A DNA stretch of 64,000 nucleotides from Rostratula benghalensis. Its lineage: Eukaryota > Chordata > Aves > Charadriiformes > Rostratulidae. Each line of letters begins with the position of its first letter. The stretch's first letter is position 1. This document shows positions 1 to 16,222 of the stretch, in pieces. The notes under the pieces were generated by a model that searched no databases, was not told where the DNA came from, and saw only the letters and a program-made list of their open reading frames with translations. The DNA is taken from the NCBI GenBank assembly GCA_013399305.1, contig VXAI01000021.1:4884171-4948170 (forward strand), given 5' to 3'. Both the position numbers and the translations under genes were made by a program.

Positions 1-4330
<4,330 letters not shown>

Positions 4331-4418
4331 GAAATTTCAAGAACAAGAGTGCCCTCCTTCACCAGAGCCAACACGGAAAGAAAAAGACAAGAAAGGCTGC
4401 CATTGTGTTATTTTCTGA
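4331..4418 (+). CDS. RRAS2: R-Ras2 (TC21), last coding exon with hypervariable tail and CAAX box
   Basis: The first base completes the split Arg codon. The exon then encodes [20 protein letters not shown] and KGCHCVIF before TGA at 4416-4418. This is the hypervariable membrane-targeting tail of R-Ras2: a Pro-rich stretch, a polybasic run (RKEKDKK), an upstream Cys that is a likely palmitoylation site, and the terminal CVIF CAAX box for prenylation and membrane attachment. As far as I recall it, the tail is identical to the mammalian protein. Together the two exons give the last 68 of 204 residues with no frameshift or early stop, so the gene looks intact here. The start codon and earlier exons lie outside the window. 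Confidence 0.97.
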
Positions 4419-5790
4419 GAATCCCAAGAACCAAGCTATCAACTGCCAGATTATTATTCTTTTTTTTTTTTCTTTCCATCGTTTTACATCACTTCTGGTA
4501 TTGGTCTAGCCTTATATCTGCATGTCCTAAAAGTGGTCACCAGAATAGCCTTAGTCCAAGAAGCTGGCAGAATAGTTCCTGAAGAAGACTCAGTCATCCT
4601 GGGGCAGACTTCAAAACAAAACACTAAGGCTGCTTCTTTAATACCACAGTTCCTTCCTTCTCTCCCTTAAGAGCTTGCACCTTGTGGAGTTTTATTCGCA
4701 AAGGAGATGAAACAAAATCGTGTAGGACAAGGTGTTGAAGTCATGCATAAGTTGTCTTTTGTGAATTAATTTATTTTTACTTCTGCCGTTTCATTAGCTA
4801 TTACAAAGACCTATATTGACGTATAGAGAATACTTTCTAAAGAGGGGTGGATTGGCTTTTTTTTGCCCTCAGTTAAATTAGACGTGAGTATTCAGCTAGC
4901 CTTAAGAAACCTACACTGAATTTCATTGTCAGCAAAGATTTTCATCTCTCATTTATGCTGCAGTTTTATTTCAGTGGCCAAAACAGTCTACTGTATTTAT
5001 TTTATGAATCCAGAACAGCTACAGGATAATTACTACTACTATTAGGATATGGCCAAATACCTGAGCTTATTCTGGATGGAGGCATTTCAGCTTATTAAGA
5101 AATTTCACATCATTTGTTTGGAAACAAATTGTGTCTTCCTTTGTATTTCTGGGTAAGGGATTAAGAAAACCTAAAATTGTAGCTGGTTTTGTTTCATGTG
5201 ATATAAAAATGAATTTGATCTTTCCATTGTCAGAGATGATTAAATGTTTTTGCTATATACTTTTATACATTATTTTCTTATCAAACTAGTTAACAAGTAT
5301 TTTTATATGTTTGTAAGCAAATATGCTTTCACAGCATAACTTGTGTATATGTAAAGATGAGTATTTAATTCTCACAGTTCACTTTTAACTGACAAAATGT
5401 GGGATTTGCCAAACTGTGGTAAACTTCTCCTTACTCTTCCGGTTACACCCAAGAATGGCCAATTATGTGCCTGCCCAACACACCTATAGAGTAAAATCTA
5501 GTGTTGTGTTTTAATGAATTTCAGTATCCCTTACTAAAGACTATTATGTGAATTATTAAACTGTAAGACTTTTAACTGATTGTTTAGTTAAACTGTGGAT
5601 GGTTGTTTAATTTTGAGTTCTGTGGATTGTGTTTAAGCAATTCAAGAGTATGTTCCCTGATATTGAAATACTGAGTGGTATTGCACAGTTGTCACCTTAC
5701 TGAATGTGTCCAGCAGTTCTTTGAAACTTGATTATTAAGCAAACCCTTGTATAACTTCAGGTGCTAGAATTAAAGATGATCTAACCATTA
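4419..5790 (+). other. RRAS2: RRAS2 3' UTR (end approximate)
   Basis: The sequence after the stop codon is AT-rich with no continuing reading frame. I see no AATAAA in this stretch. Three ATTAAA variants could serve as polyadenylation signals: 5239-5244, 5555-5560 and 5769-5774. The second is followed by a G/T-rich stretch (about 5590-5635) typical of a downstream element. The third is followed by a weaker one. The 3' UTR is therefore about 1.15-1.37 kb, with the end inferred. A poly-T run lies at about 4459-4470. Confidence 0.6.
5555..5560 (+). promoter_or_regulatory. RRAS2: Candidate RRAS2 polyadenylation signal (ATTAAA)
   Basis: This ATTAAA hexamer lies 1.14 kb after the stop codon and is followed by TGTGGATGGTTGTTTAATTT and TGAGTTCTGTGGATTGTGTT, a G/T-rich downstream element. 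Competing ATTAAA hexamers lie at 5239-5244 and 5769-5774. The choice between them is inferred. Confidence 0.4.
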
Positions 5791-8700
5791 TTTGGGGGTA
5801 AGCATATTGCCTGTCTCTGACTCTCTTCCAAAATCTCAAATTTTTGTGGGTGGGGGAAGAAGGTGATGATGGAATCTGGTTAAGAGACAGATGTGCATGT
5901 CTGGAGAACTTGCAAGTAATGAATTCTAATTTAAATCATGGTAGATGCTAAAACCTGATCTTTGTTTTGACTTAGTGTGTAGTGGTTCAGACAATGAACC
6001 CTTTGTGTTACCAGGCTGGATTCACTGTCCCGTGCTCTGCCATAAACCTGCTGAGACAACAGTGCTTCAACAAGTGCCAGTTACCTTCACTGCAGGAGAG
6101 CATCAAGCTTAGAAGTAACACTAGTGCCATGAGTAGGAGAGGAATTTAAGGTTTTTACATTATTGGGTTTTGGCTGTAATACTCTTTGAGGTGGTTACTT
6201 GTTACTGCTTACAGTTATTGGTTGATCAAAGGCTACTTATGAACTACGTGTAGAAACTTCAAAATAGAAGTTACGGTGGAAGTACATGTGGGAAATGGAT
6301 TACATTTTTCAAGTCAGAAGTAAGAAATTTCATCCTGTAGCAAACACCACATGTTTTCTGAAATATGTAAAGCTCTCTGGAATTAAGTCACTAGTGGCGT
6401 TGCGTTAGAATGAGTTAAGACAACAGATGACAGCATGTGCGTTGAGACTGAATCTGTGAGGTGCAAATATATTTGTTTCATTAGGTTTTCCCTTTTTTTT
6501 GACGTTTCACTCAAGATAGATTTGTTTTGAAATAGTAGACTTATATAGGTAGACCTTTTAAATGTAGCTCTCTGTAACTCACAGAGAAGGTGAAGAGCAC
6601 CACACCCTTGCTGCTCCTCGTATGGAAAGCAGAGTAGCTTTGAGGTGGTTGATGCTAAGCAACCTGCTAAGCTGCCGTGTAAACATGGCAAACTTCTTAA
6701 ACGAGTTAAACAGAAGTGGGACCACCAGCTGCTGCTATGGAATTCTGCTCTAAGTTTATTAGCTAAGACAGTTTATTCCTGTGCGTGTGGTTTTTTTTAA
6801 GGCTTCTGCTGGGAGAGAATGTGCAGGGAAATCTTAACGTAGTATTATGGTCTGTCTTTGAGACTGGTTTGTATATGACACTTTAAGCAGCTGCTTGGAT
6901 GCTACTCTTCAGACTTGAGGTAGATACTTAGAAAAGTATTATCATGGGTGTCTTTTTTTTTTGTTAGTAATGATGATCAAGGTGGTTGTGAGTTTGAAAC
7001 AACTTAAGGTATTTCAGTGGTTTGCTTTTCTAATTGTGTACCTGAGTGTGGTAAAACTGCAGAGTTGTGTAGGCGTATGTGGTGAATGATCTTCCTATTG
7101 AAGTTGTTTTCCTTTCATTTTGCTAATAATACAAGTTTGCAGTGTCTTCTTGCAGGATGCACTGTGGAGTGCACTCTGGCAGTGCCCTCTCTCTCCCTGC
7201 AGGAGAGGGAAGGCTCCTCCGCCACCTCCTTGTTGCACCGACTAGTCTTGTTGGCCATGTAGAAGTTCAGGCTGCCAGGTGAGAGATGATTAGATAAATG
7301 CCCTAAGCAAGCTGGGCTAGCCCAGTGTTAGGAGCATGGAATGAGATGAGCTTCACAGGGGCTGATAAAGTAAACACATTTGGAAGGAGTTAAGGCCCAC
7401 TTATGCCAAGGAAAAATCTGACTCGATGCATGGCCTTGTGGTTAGTCATCATTGATAAAGTTCAAGTCTGGTTTCAAATAAAAATATTAGCTAATGCTTT
7501 CCTGACATCATTTTGTGACAACACTTCACCCGTGGCATAGCTGTAGCCATCGTTGACTGCCCTTGCCACGTAATCTTGATACAAAGCTTTAATGACCTTA
7601 TTCCAAACAGAAGATTCTTGAAGTCAGTCCCCAGAGGCTGAGCACTGCCAAAAGTTAGCTGCAGTTAGTATTTAGAAGCTTGTTGCCTGGAAAAGCTCAG
7701 GAATCTGCTGAACAGGGAATGTGTTTGTTCAATTGCTTTAGGCATAGATTTTTGGAACTTAATTACCCTCATGCACCAAAACCACAATAAGGGAACACTC
7801 AAACTGAACTAAGAGTAACACTAAAGCTGGAAATGTGGGGGCACGGTGGTGTTTCCCCTGTTACTCAGCTGACCTGCTGCTGGGCAGCAACCTTTGTCAA
7901 AGCTTGAAGGCTTGACATTGTTAAGATGGGCTCTTGCTCAGAGCATCCTGAATGGTAAATGCAGTGCTCAGCTTTGTAAATATGGAATTTCTGCCATTCT
8001 TATCTAGTTCTATTGGAAAACTAAGTTAAAATTGGAGATTTGAAGCAGGTTCTGGGTTTTAAGAGGAGTTAAGTAGCAGTTCAAGGCCTTAATCCCTATG
8101 TTGTGTGGTACGTGGTAAGGCCAGAAGACTTGTCAACAGTCTTGATACTTGGATATCCTTATAGAGCTGTGACCATGGGAACCCTTGTTTGGAAGGAATC
8201 TGGTTTTGTTCTTCAAACTTTGTGGCTGGCTGGGCTGCTTTCTTGATTATTTTTTTTTCAATTTTTTTTATAAGGATTTTGCTCAGCCTATATGAGGAAC
8301 AGTAGGAAATGGGGGAAAATCACCAAGGGTTGATGGTAAAAGGTAGGAGGAATTAACTACTAGTGTTGGTACTTTCTTCTGTTCTAACATGAGTGCATAC
8401 AATAGATCAGGTGCAGAAATGAAGATGGGGAGAAGTGTCTTAGTAGCCTTTAGCTGGGAAGATAGAGCTTTAAATGAGAAGCAGCAGATGTGGGAAAAGG
8501 CAATGGATTAATCTACAATGAGAGCATGATGTGCAGAAACAACATTGTGAATGTGTGCGCTCTGCTTTGCTCTCTGTAGACGTGATACCAGACTTTTAAG
8601 ACTGCAGTTGTTTTGGAGGGTTTGAGAGACTGTTGTGGATTAAATATAGAGGGTAGATGGCGTCCCCCACAAAGCTAAATTGCATTAATGTGTGTAACGT

Positions 8701-10569
8701 AATTAGTCATGTTCCTGAGTACAGAACTGATTGCTTCATCTTGCTGCTGGAGAGCAAATACTTGTCTGTTCAGCTCCTCTTCTTAAATGGGATCCTGTGG
8801 AGTGTCCACAAAGGCCTCCCTATGGCTATGGGGGGTAGAGGGGTGCTTCCTCCAGATTGCTCTGGCCCTACAGTGGGTCTGCAAGAAGTTCTGCTGTAAA
8901 TGTGAATGCACAGGGAACTGTTAATATTATTGAGGGCCACAAGATGTCACTACTGGTAGGCATGCATGTGTATTTAAAGGGCATTTAATAGCTGCTTTTA
9001 CCGAGACCCTTTGTACAGAGTTAAAATTCTTGTTTTTACAAGCAGGGTAGGAATGAACGGCAAGAACCACAACAAAGATGTTGATCTATAATTAAATGGG
9101 GCCATGTGTCAGTGCTATTTCAGAGTATTTTGTTTTGTGAACTTTGTAAAATCCAGATGGTCGGTAGCTAGGGAAAAAACAATGATTTATAAATAGCGGT
9201 TCTGAAGAAATTCGTGTGAAAAGCAGGAAGGATGCTTGCAATCTAAAACATTACATGCATGTTAATTACAATATAGTATAAATACAGGAGACAAAACAAC
9301 TAATATTTGTATGTCATTAGTGTCGTGCACAATTTACAGTCAAAAAGTTATGTATAAACAACTCATGCTCAGCTAAATAATACATCTAAATGAGGATTAC
9401 TGTTAGTATGAGAAAAATGCAGTCATTCTCATCTAGGCACCAGGCCTGACATTCTCCTAAGGAGTAGGGAAATCTCTTGAAAGCACTGCTGACCTTTGAA
9501 AGTGAAACAAAGTTCTAATGCTTTTCTCCTTCCTACTACAACTTTTGGGCAACACCTGTTGGGACTTTTAAGCAGTAAAAGTTCATGTGTGCTCTAATAT
9601 TTCTCCTGAAAACTATAAAATATGCCTGCCTTTCCTTGCCCCTCAGAATAACATTCCTGAACCCGCTTACTGTCTTGCCTTAAAAGGTATTCTGTCCGAT
9701 CTCTTTCCTTGTGAGACGATGCCATTCTGTGTCTTGAGCTGATTTTTATTATTTACAAAATAATCAGGTGTCTTAATGCAAGTATGAAGTACCTTCTCAT
9801 TCAAAAAGGCTTAACTTTCAGTCATTCTGAGGGCTACCTTCTCAAGGTTTTAGGAAGTAATACATGCTTGTTGTAACTTTTTGTTCCTCCCTAATGCCAC
9901 TTTTAAAATATCCATTTGTCCAGTTGTATGTCTGGAAAACAGGAGGGAGAATATCTCCTGAATTCCGAATGTGGGGTTTTTTTGATCTTGTGGATTCCTA
10001 ATGTGCAATTGCACACTGATGTTGCTCACCCTACTCTGGTTGGCTTTATGAACTTGCTGTCTTAACTTTTTAGTATTTTTTTTGTAGTTAAAAGGCAGTG
10101 AGATCTCTCCTGTTCATCTTTCTCTTGAGCAACCAGGTTGAAATCCTTATTGCAATAGCCAACTTCATGATGCTGTCAACACCTGCCAGAGTCTAATACC
10201 ATGTTTTGTAAGGTGTCTGGGAAGGTGTCGGTCACTGCCAGTTCCCGAAGGTCTGAGCTCCATTGCTGCTGCCAGAAGCTGCTGTGTGATGACTTCTTCC
10301 CAGTAGTGTTATTTCTAATGTCTTTGGAGGGCTCTGGATGTGCAAAATGAGACTATACGTCTGTTTCCCACTTGAAGCATCAGATCAATCCCGTAGCAAC
10401 TTCTATCTGAATTTTTTATATTACAAGGACTGCATCTGACTTATCCCTCCAATCTATTTACTGCAGATACACTGCAGATGATTCCTCTCTGGTTTTGCCT
10501 TTTGAGAGTTATATAAGACTTGCTGAACTAGGAGAACGGGACTGTTCCTGCATGGGATGAGTGATTTAA
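5791..10569. other. Intergenic DNA downstream of RRAS2, no gene seen
   Basis: I find no exon, RNA gene or clear transposable element in this stretch. It holds scattered poly-T runs and short chance open frames. A somewhat more GC-rich patch at about 7150-7280 has no recognisable coding content. AATAAA occurs near 7477 and could mark an alternative distal RRAS2 3' end, but nothing else supports that. Confidence 0.6.
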
Positions 10570-12172
10570 TGTCAGCAGACGGAGGTAAGGCTGAGGTACC
10601 TAGTGCCTTCATTGCCTCAGTCTTGACCAACAAGGTCTCCCAGGCCCATGTGAGTAGTGTAAAGGCAGCATGAGAAGAGTCAGCAGCAGTGGATGAGGAT
10701 CGAGGCAGGGTTTTACGTCAGAGAACTCAACCCATTTAAATTCATGGGACCTGGTGGGCTCTATCCAAGGTGGCAAGAGAACCAGCTGAGGTGCTTTTGA
10801 AGCTGCCTGGTCATTTTGAGTGGAGGTGAGGAGAATCCTTGGTGACTGAAAGAAAGCAGGTGTTGCACCCATCTTCAAGCAAGGCCTGGAGAGCCACGTA
10901 GGGAATTGCAGGGAGTCAGCCTCACTTCTGACCCTGCAGAGTCACACAGCATGCCCTCAGGAACACATTTCTGGGCACATGGAAGTAGTTGGAAACGGTC
11001 CATGTGAATGTGCCAGTTTACCAGGGTCAGTCCCACCTGACCAGCATAATTGTCTTCTATGATAACATGATGGAATCTGTGGATTGGGGTGGGCAGTAGT
11101 GCATGTTTCTTACCTGAACTCAGCAAGGCTTTCACCACTTGCTCCCACCATGATTTTGTATCAAAGTTAGGAATTTACAGTGTGGGTAGGACAACCAGAT
11201 GGGTAAAAAACTGACTGGTGGCTTGGACCTAAAGGATAATGGGCTGGCCTTCAGGCAGAGTACAGTGGCAAGGAGAGTGCTATGGAGGGGATTAGCCTGG
11301 CACTCAGCATTTTGCTAGTAACCTGAAGGAGACAACTGAGTGCACTCATGTTTGGGGGTGATGCCAAGCTGGGTGGACCAGTCCATATACTCAAGGCAGG
11401 GCTGCCATCCAGAGGGACCCTGATGGGCTGGTGGAATGGGTTGACAGGAACCTTGTGGAATTGAAGGACAAGCGCAAAGCCCTGCACCTGGAAAGGAAGA
11501 CTCCCCTGCAGCAGTTACAGACTGGGGATCCTCTGGCCAAATAGGACCTGGGTTCTTCATGGACAGCAAACTGGACATGAGACAGCAGTGTGCTCTGGCA
11601 GCAGAGGCACCCTGGGCTGTACTGACAGGAGCACGGCCATTGGATCAAGGGAAGTGATTTCTGTCCTTCCTTTTCTCTGCACTTGTGAGTCCCCACATTG
11701 AAAACTGCATCTGCTTTTGAGCCCCTAGTATAAGAAGGATGTTAATGAGCTGGAGCAAGCCCCAAAGAGATCTGGGGGCTGGAGCACTTCTGTCAGGAGA
11801 GGTTGAGGGAGCTGGTCTCCTTCAGCCTGGAAAAGGGAAAGCTTGCAGGTGGGGGAGAAGGAAAGAGCAGCCTTCCTGTACCTGCAAGGAAGTCAGTGAG
11901 AAGACATAGCTAGGATCTTCAACCGTGGTGCACAATGAGAGACAAACAACAAAAGTTGAAATGAGATGTTCAGACTAAATGTAAAGAACATTTGCACCAT
12001 GAAGGCAGGGTGCCCAGAGAGGCTGTGTGGTCTCCATCCTTGGAGGTTTTCAATACTTTATTGAATAAAGCTCTGGGCAACCCCAACTGACCTCATAGCT
12101 GACCCCAGTTTGAGCAGAAGGGTGAATGGCAGACCTCAAGACATGCCTTTCAACTTTTATTGTCCTATGATG
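10570..12172 (+). repeat. CR1 LINE, about 1.6 kb, decayed reverse-transcriptase ORF plus 3' UTR
   Basis: The sequence follows the CR1 ORF2 and 3' UTR order on the plus strand. Near 10600 it has the 'TGCCTTCATTGCCTCAGTCT' segment. Near 10865 it has 'GTTGCACCCATCTTCAAGCA' and then 'GTCAGCCTCACTTCTGACC'. Near 11360 comes 'GATGCCAAGCTGGGTGGACC', the region just after the catalytic Asp pair. Near 11565 a frame reads SKLDMRQQCALAAE. The 3' part (about 12009-12172) has 'GGTGCCCAGAGAGGCTGTGT', 'CTCCATCCTTGGAGGTTTTC' and a terminal 'CAACTTTTATTGTCCTATGA'. Stops and frameshifts run throughout, so it is an old inactive copy. The 5' boundary is approximate, and the 3' boundary is set by the eroded ATTCTATGA terminus. 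Confidence 0.85.
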
Positions 12173-15100
12173 TTTACGGAATACCAGCATTTGAAAAAGG
12201 TAGGTACTATGGAACAGGAGTTCAGTTTGAAAGGGAGAAAAAAAAAAAAGTTCTCCTACCTAATGTGATGGTAGTAAGGGTGCTAATGTCTAACATATGT
12301 TGAAATCTGTTATGTCTGTGAGGGAAATTGTTGGTGAGTCTCATTTTGATACTTCTGGGAATATGTAAGAATATAACTTAAGTCCTGGAGGGATGTCTTT
12401 AAGATGAAGGATGTTGGCTGCAGTGAATAATGCAGCTGCAGTGAACCCAAACTGGAATAACCTGAGATGTGTATCAGGGTCTAACCTATCAAAGCCTTTC
12501 CACCTGAACTGTGACAAGCACCCAGCACGTGTTGGTTCTGTGTGTGCGTGTGATTGTACAGCCAACCCACTGCCACGGTAGCCAAACCCCACTCAGAGCC
12601 TGAGCTGTGAAGTGCATGCTTCCCTCAACTGACTACAAGCATTGGTTGCGTGTACTGCAGTGTCCTCTGGACCTCACTGGGACATCTGTGTGGCCTCTGA
12701 AAACATTCCTGAGGGAGCTTTTAAAACCAGAGTTTTCAGTTAAAGCAGCTTGTGGCTTCAGCTGAGTGGAGCACCTATGCCAGACCCTGAGTTTGTACTT
12801 TTGTCCATCAAGAAGGTAGACTATGGTTACTGCCCAGGGCATGCCAGGCTTGAATTGCTGGGTGAAGTTCATCAGAGATCCAGAAAGGGGGAACTAGTAA
12901 CAAGGAGTAGTGGCTTCTGCAACGGGTGTGATTTAGGGTGATTATTATGTACCTTCATTACATTTTTAGGTTCTGTTAGATGCTACTTCCTCCTGTAGAG
13001 AAGTCAGTTGTTTATTGGCGAGAAGCAGCTTGTTGAGTGGGATGACAAGGAGATGAACAGTGGTGTTTTGCAGCTCAGGTTCAGGTTTCTCAGATGAATG
13101 ATGAAACAAGGTGGTGTACCTTGCATGTGGAAGGACAAGGTACTTTGGTTTAAAAAGTTTCTGCTACTATTAAGATACGAGTTTTCTGAAATTAGCGCTA
13201 TCTGCACAAGAACAAATCTCTGCTCTTGTCTTACGAATTTTGCAATTCAAAGGTCTTCTCACCCTGAGCAAGACCAAGTGGCTGTTCTCCTTATCTGGAA
13301 ATGGTATTATTCATGTTTAATGTAATTAAAAAGCCCAACAGTGTAATCAGGGTGTATGTGTTTTTCCAAAGAGATGTCCACCATTGTTTTGTGTAAAACC
13401 CTTTGAGATGTGGTAGGGCTGACAGCTGTGTGGGGCTGCTTTGGTGCTTTTTTTCACCTCTTACAAAGACTTTTGTTTTGGATATGGTGGCCACCTCATA
13501 TTTGTCTTGTGTTACTGCATTGTGGTGATGAATGGAGAGGGCAGCCTGAAGTACACAGACATTTGTGTCCCTTGGATTTCATTGTAAAATCTCAAAGTTA
13601 CATTTTTATGTACTTCAGGTTCTCTTGGTTACCTTCTTGAAGTAATCCCTATTTCCCATGACATTTAAATAACATTCACTTATTTTTCTTAAGCTTTAAA
13701 AATGAATTTTTAAAAGGGTAAGTTGGCTAATTTGGTAACTTTTTTTAAGATTCAGACCTCAAAAAACTGAGCCCTGCTTTAACGCTCCTGGTGCTGAGCT
13801 TCTTCGTAGCAAGATTACAATTGTTTAAAGTGTCCTGTTTTGGAAGCCAGTCAATGACAGTCCTTGCTACTGCACTGCATTAAGGCCAGGACTGCCTGGC
13901 TATTTAATTTCTCTGCTGTCTGTAGTAATTCCAGAAATCTGCAAGAGCATCAGTAGTTGTGTCTGAGGATGTGACCAAAGGAAACGTTAGTAGTTTGTTT
14001 CTGAATGCTGGAGCTGGCAGGAACTGTGGAGGAATAGTGAGGGAAAGGACACATAATGCAGGGGGGCTGGGATTTAAAATGTCTTTTGTCTAGAAGACCC
14101 AGTTCTGTACTGGGGCCAATGCGTCACTTCTGTGGGAGCCTGAGTTCTGAAGGGTGCTCTGAACTCTTGGTGTCTCACAGGGTGGAGGGAGGTGGTGCTG
14201 AGAGCTGGCGTCCACCCCCCTGCTAGAAACTGATCTGTGGGATGGGACATCCTCGCAGTGGTGAGGACGTATTCGGGTTTAGTTTTTCTGGAAGAGGAGG
14301 GCATGCAGGAGGTGAGCGCTGGCTGTGACCCTGCTGTGGGGAACGCTCAGCACCTGCGGGAGCCTCGGGGGGGTTTGAGGAACGGAGCAGGGGCCAGCAC
14401 GGGCACTGTGCTTGGCAGGGCTCAGCAGAGAAGCAGCATCTCTTTGCCTATGCAGTGTTACAAATGCGCTCGGCTGCTGTAGGAATACATCAAGGCTGAG
14501 TGCTTCGTTAATCTTTTCTGATGCTTAGATTATTTTTTTTTTTTTACTTCTATTCCCTGCAGATGATAGGAATTGCTGTAGGCGCAGTAACTGTTTTATC
14601 TAGGTTTCTTAGAAATATGTATTTTCTAAAAAGCTACCTTGTTCTCGTTAAACATGAATTTCTGTTGGAGAAGCTGTGAACTTCTTTCACAGATACAAAG
14701 GTGCCAGTCCAGAGAGATGAATGCAATATAAAAATCCCCCAGCAGATGGGGTCTGGAATCGAGCTAATTTCTTTTTTTTTTCTCCTCCCACCACCTTTTT
14801 TTTTTTTTGCTTTCAGTGAAGAACGAAGAGAACTTTAACCCCTCTTACAGTCTTCTGGAAGTCCAGAATGATTTCTTCACAACCCACTTCTGGAGTTGCA
14901 CCATCTGATAAGGCTGTTGGACCTGAGTGGTGTTTTGGGGGTCTTGGGTTATTCACCTGCCTTCTTTCCATGCTGCTGTGTGCTGCAGTTATGCATCTTC
15001 CCTCTCTGTCTCTCCTGGGCTCTCTCTTATGCCATATTTTGCTATCTCCTCCCTGCTTATTTTTTCTAGCTTCTATATCTCTATAATTAGCTATTCTATG

Positions 15101-16137
15101 TGAACAATAAGATCTATGTGAGCAGAGCACTGCCTTCTCAAATCACATGCCCAGGTACAGCCTAGCAGCACCATGAGGGCCTCAACTAATAGAAACCAAA
15201 CTTTTCGAAACGTAAAGCCTGTGTGCAGCAAGCACCAGGCTGGATAGATGCACTGTGTCAGATTTGCTGTACTTTTTTTCCCGAAGGGCAGAGCTGTGAG
15301 CTGGCTCCTGGGGGGCTTCAGGGCTGATATAAGCTGCTGTGGCCCAAGGTAAGCATTGGTGAGCCACTAGTGCCCCAAAGGATGGGGATGTGGTTCAATC
15401 AGCATCCACAGCATCTTTGTACCTTCTTTAACCCAAGGGAAGTTCTGAATGGTCAAAAAAATTTTCATATTTCATTTCTTTACTCATATGAGCAGAGCAA
15501 TGCTTCATGAAGGCTGCTATAATGATCTATCAGCACAATCTCAAGTTTGAAGCACAAAAATTTCTGTACATGTGGAAAACTTGTGAATATCCGAGAGATG
15601 AGAAGTGGATGAGAGGAGCCTAAGGAGCTACTGAGAGGTTGTGTTAGCAATTAGGACTGTACAAAAGGATGGATCCAGCATGCAGTCCTTTCAGTAATAT
15701 GCTCTGTGAGGAAGGCAAAATGTGCTTAAAAGATACAGACCAACACCCATGTTAATGTGGACTTTCTCTGGTTTAGTAATTGTAGGATTTTCTATAGAGT
15801 ACACGTAGCATACATGCAGAATATATAGTAAGTACAGTATTTTTCTAATCAAAAGCAAGAAAGGAGTCAAACTTTTGTGAGTGCAGCACCAGTTCCTTGT
15901 ATTTGTAATGAAGGCTCTGAAACAAGCATGGATTGCATAGTCACTGGGAAGAGCAACAGGTTTCTAAACACTTCCAGGCAGGAGGTTATCAGAGGGACTG
16001 TGCCACCCCGTGCATGTGCAGGACTTGGGCAGGACATTGCCAGTAACTGGCAATGCATGGGGTGCTGGAGCAGGATTTGGGGGACTACAAGGAATGTGGG
16101 TGTCTGTAGTAGTTTGTTGGCTGCTGTTGGGAAAGCA
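12173..16137. other. Intergenic DNA, no gene seen; modest CpG patch and splice-like sites
   Basis: No coding exon is recognised. A locally CpG-enriched stretch (about 14240-14480) contains a donor-like site at 14311|14312 (CAGGAG|GTGAGC). A strong acceptor-like site with a long pyrimidine tract ends at 14816, and a donor-like site lies at 15348|15349 (CCCAAG|GTAAGC). Poly-A or poly-T runs occur near 12238, 14530, 14771 and 14796. Confidence 0.5.
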
Positions 16138-16222
16138 GTGCTGCCTCAATGTCCTTTCTGTAAGATGTAAATAGTGATGCTGGCTCCTTTGCAAAGTGCT
16201 TGGAGACTGATGGATGAAGCTG
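16138..16222 (+). repeat. MIR-like SINE remnant (core to 3' tail)
   Basis: The order GTGCTGCCTCAATGTCCTTT, CTGTAAGATGTAAATAGTGA, TGCTGGCTCCTTTGCAAAGT, GCTTGGAGACTGATGGATGA parallels the MIR-family 3' half. That half has 'GTGCCTCAGTTTCCCTATCTGTAAAATGGGGATAATGAT', 'CCTCCTTTGTAAAGTGCTTTGAGA', 'CTACTGATGA'. No tRNA-like head with A and B boxes is recognisable, so this is a truncated, old copy. It is assigned by eye. Confidence 0.6.
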
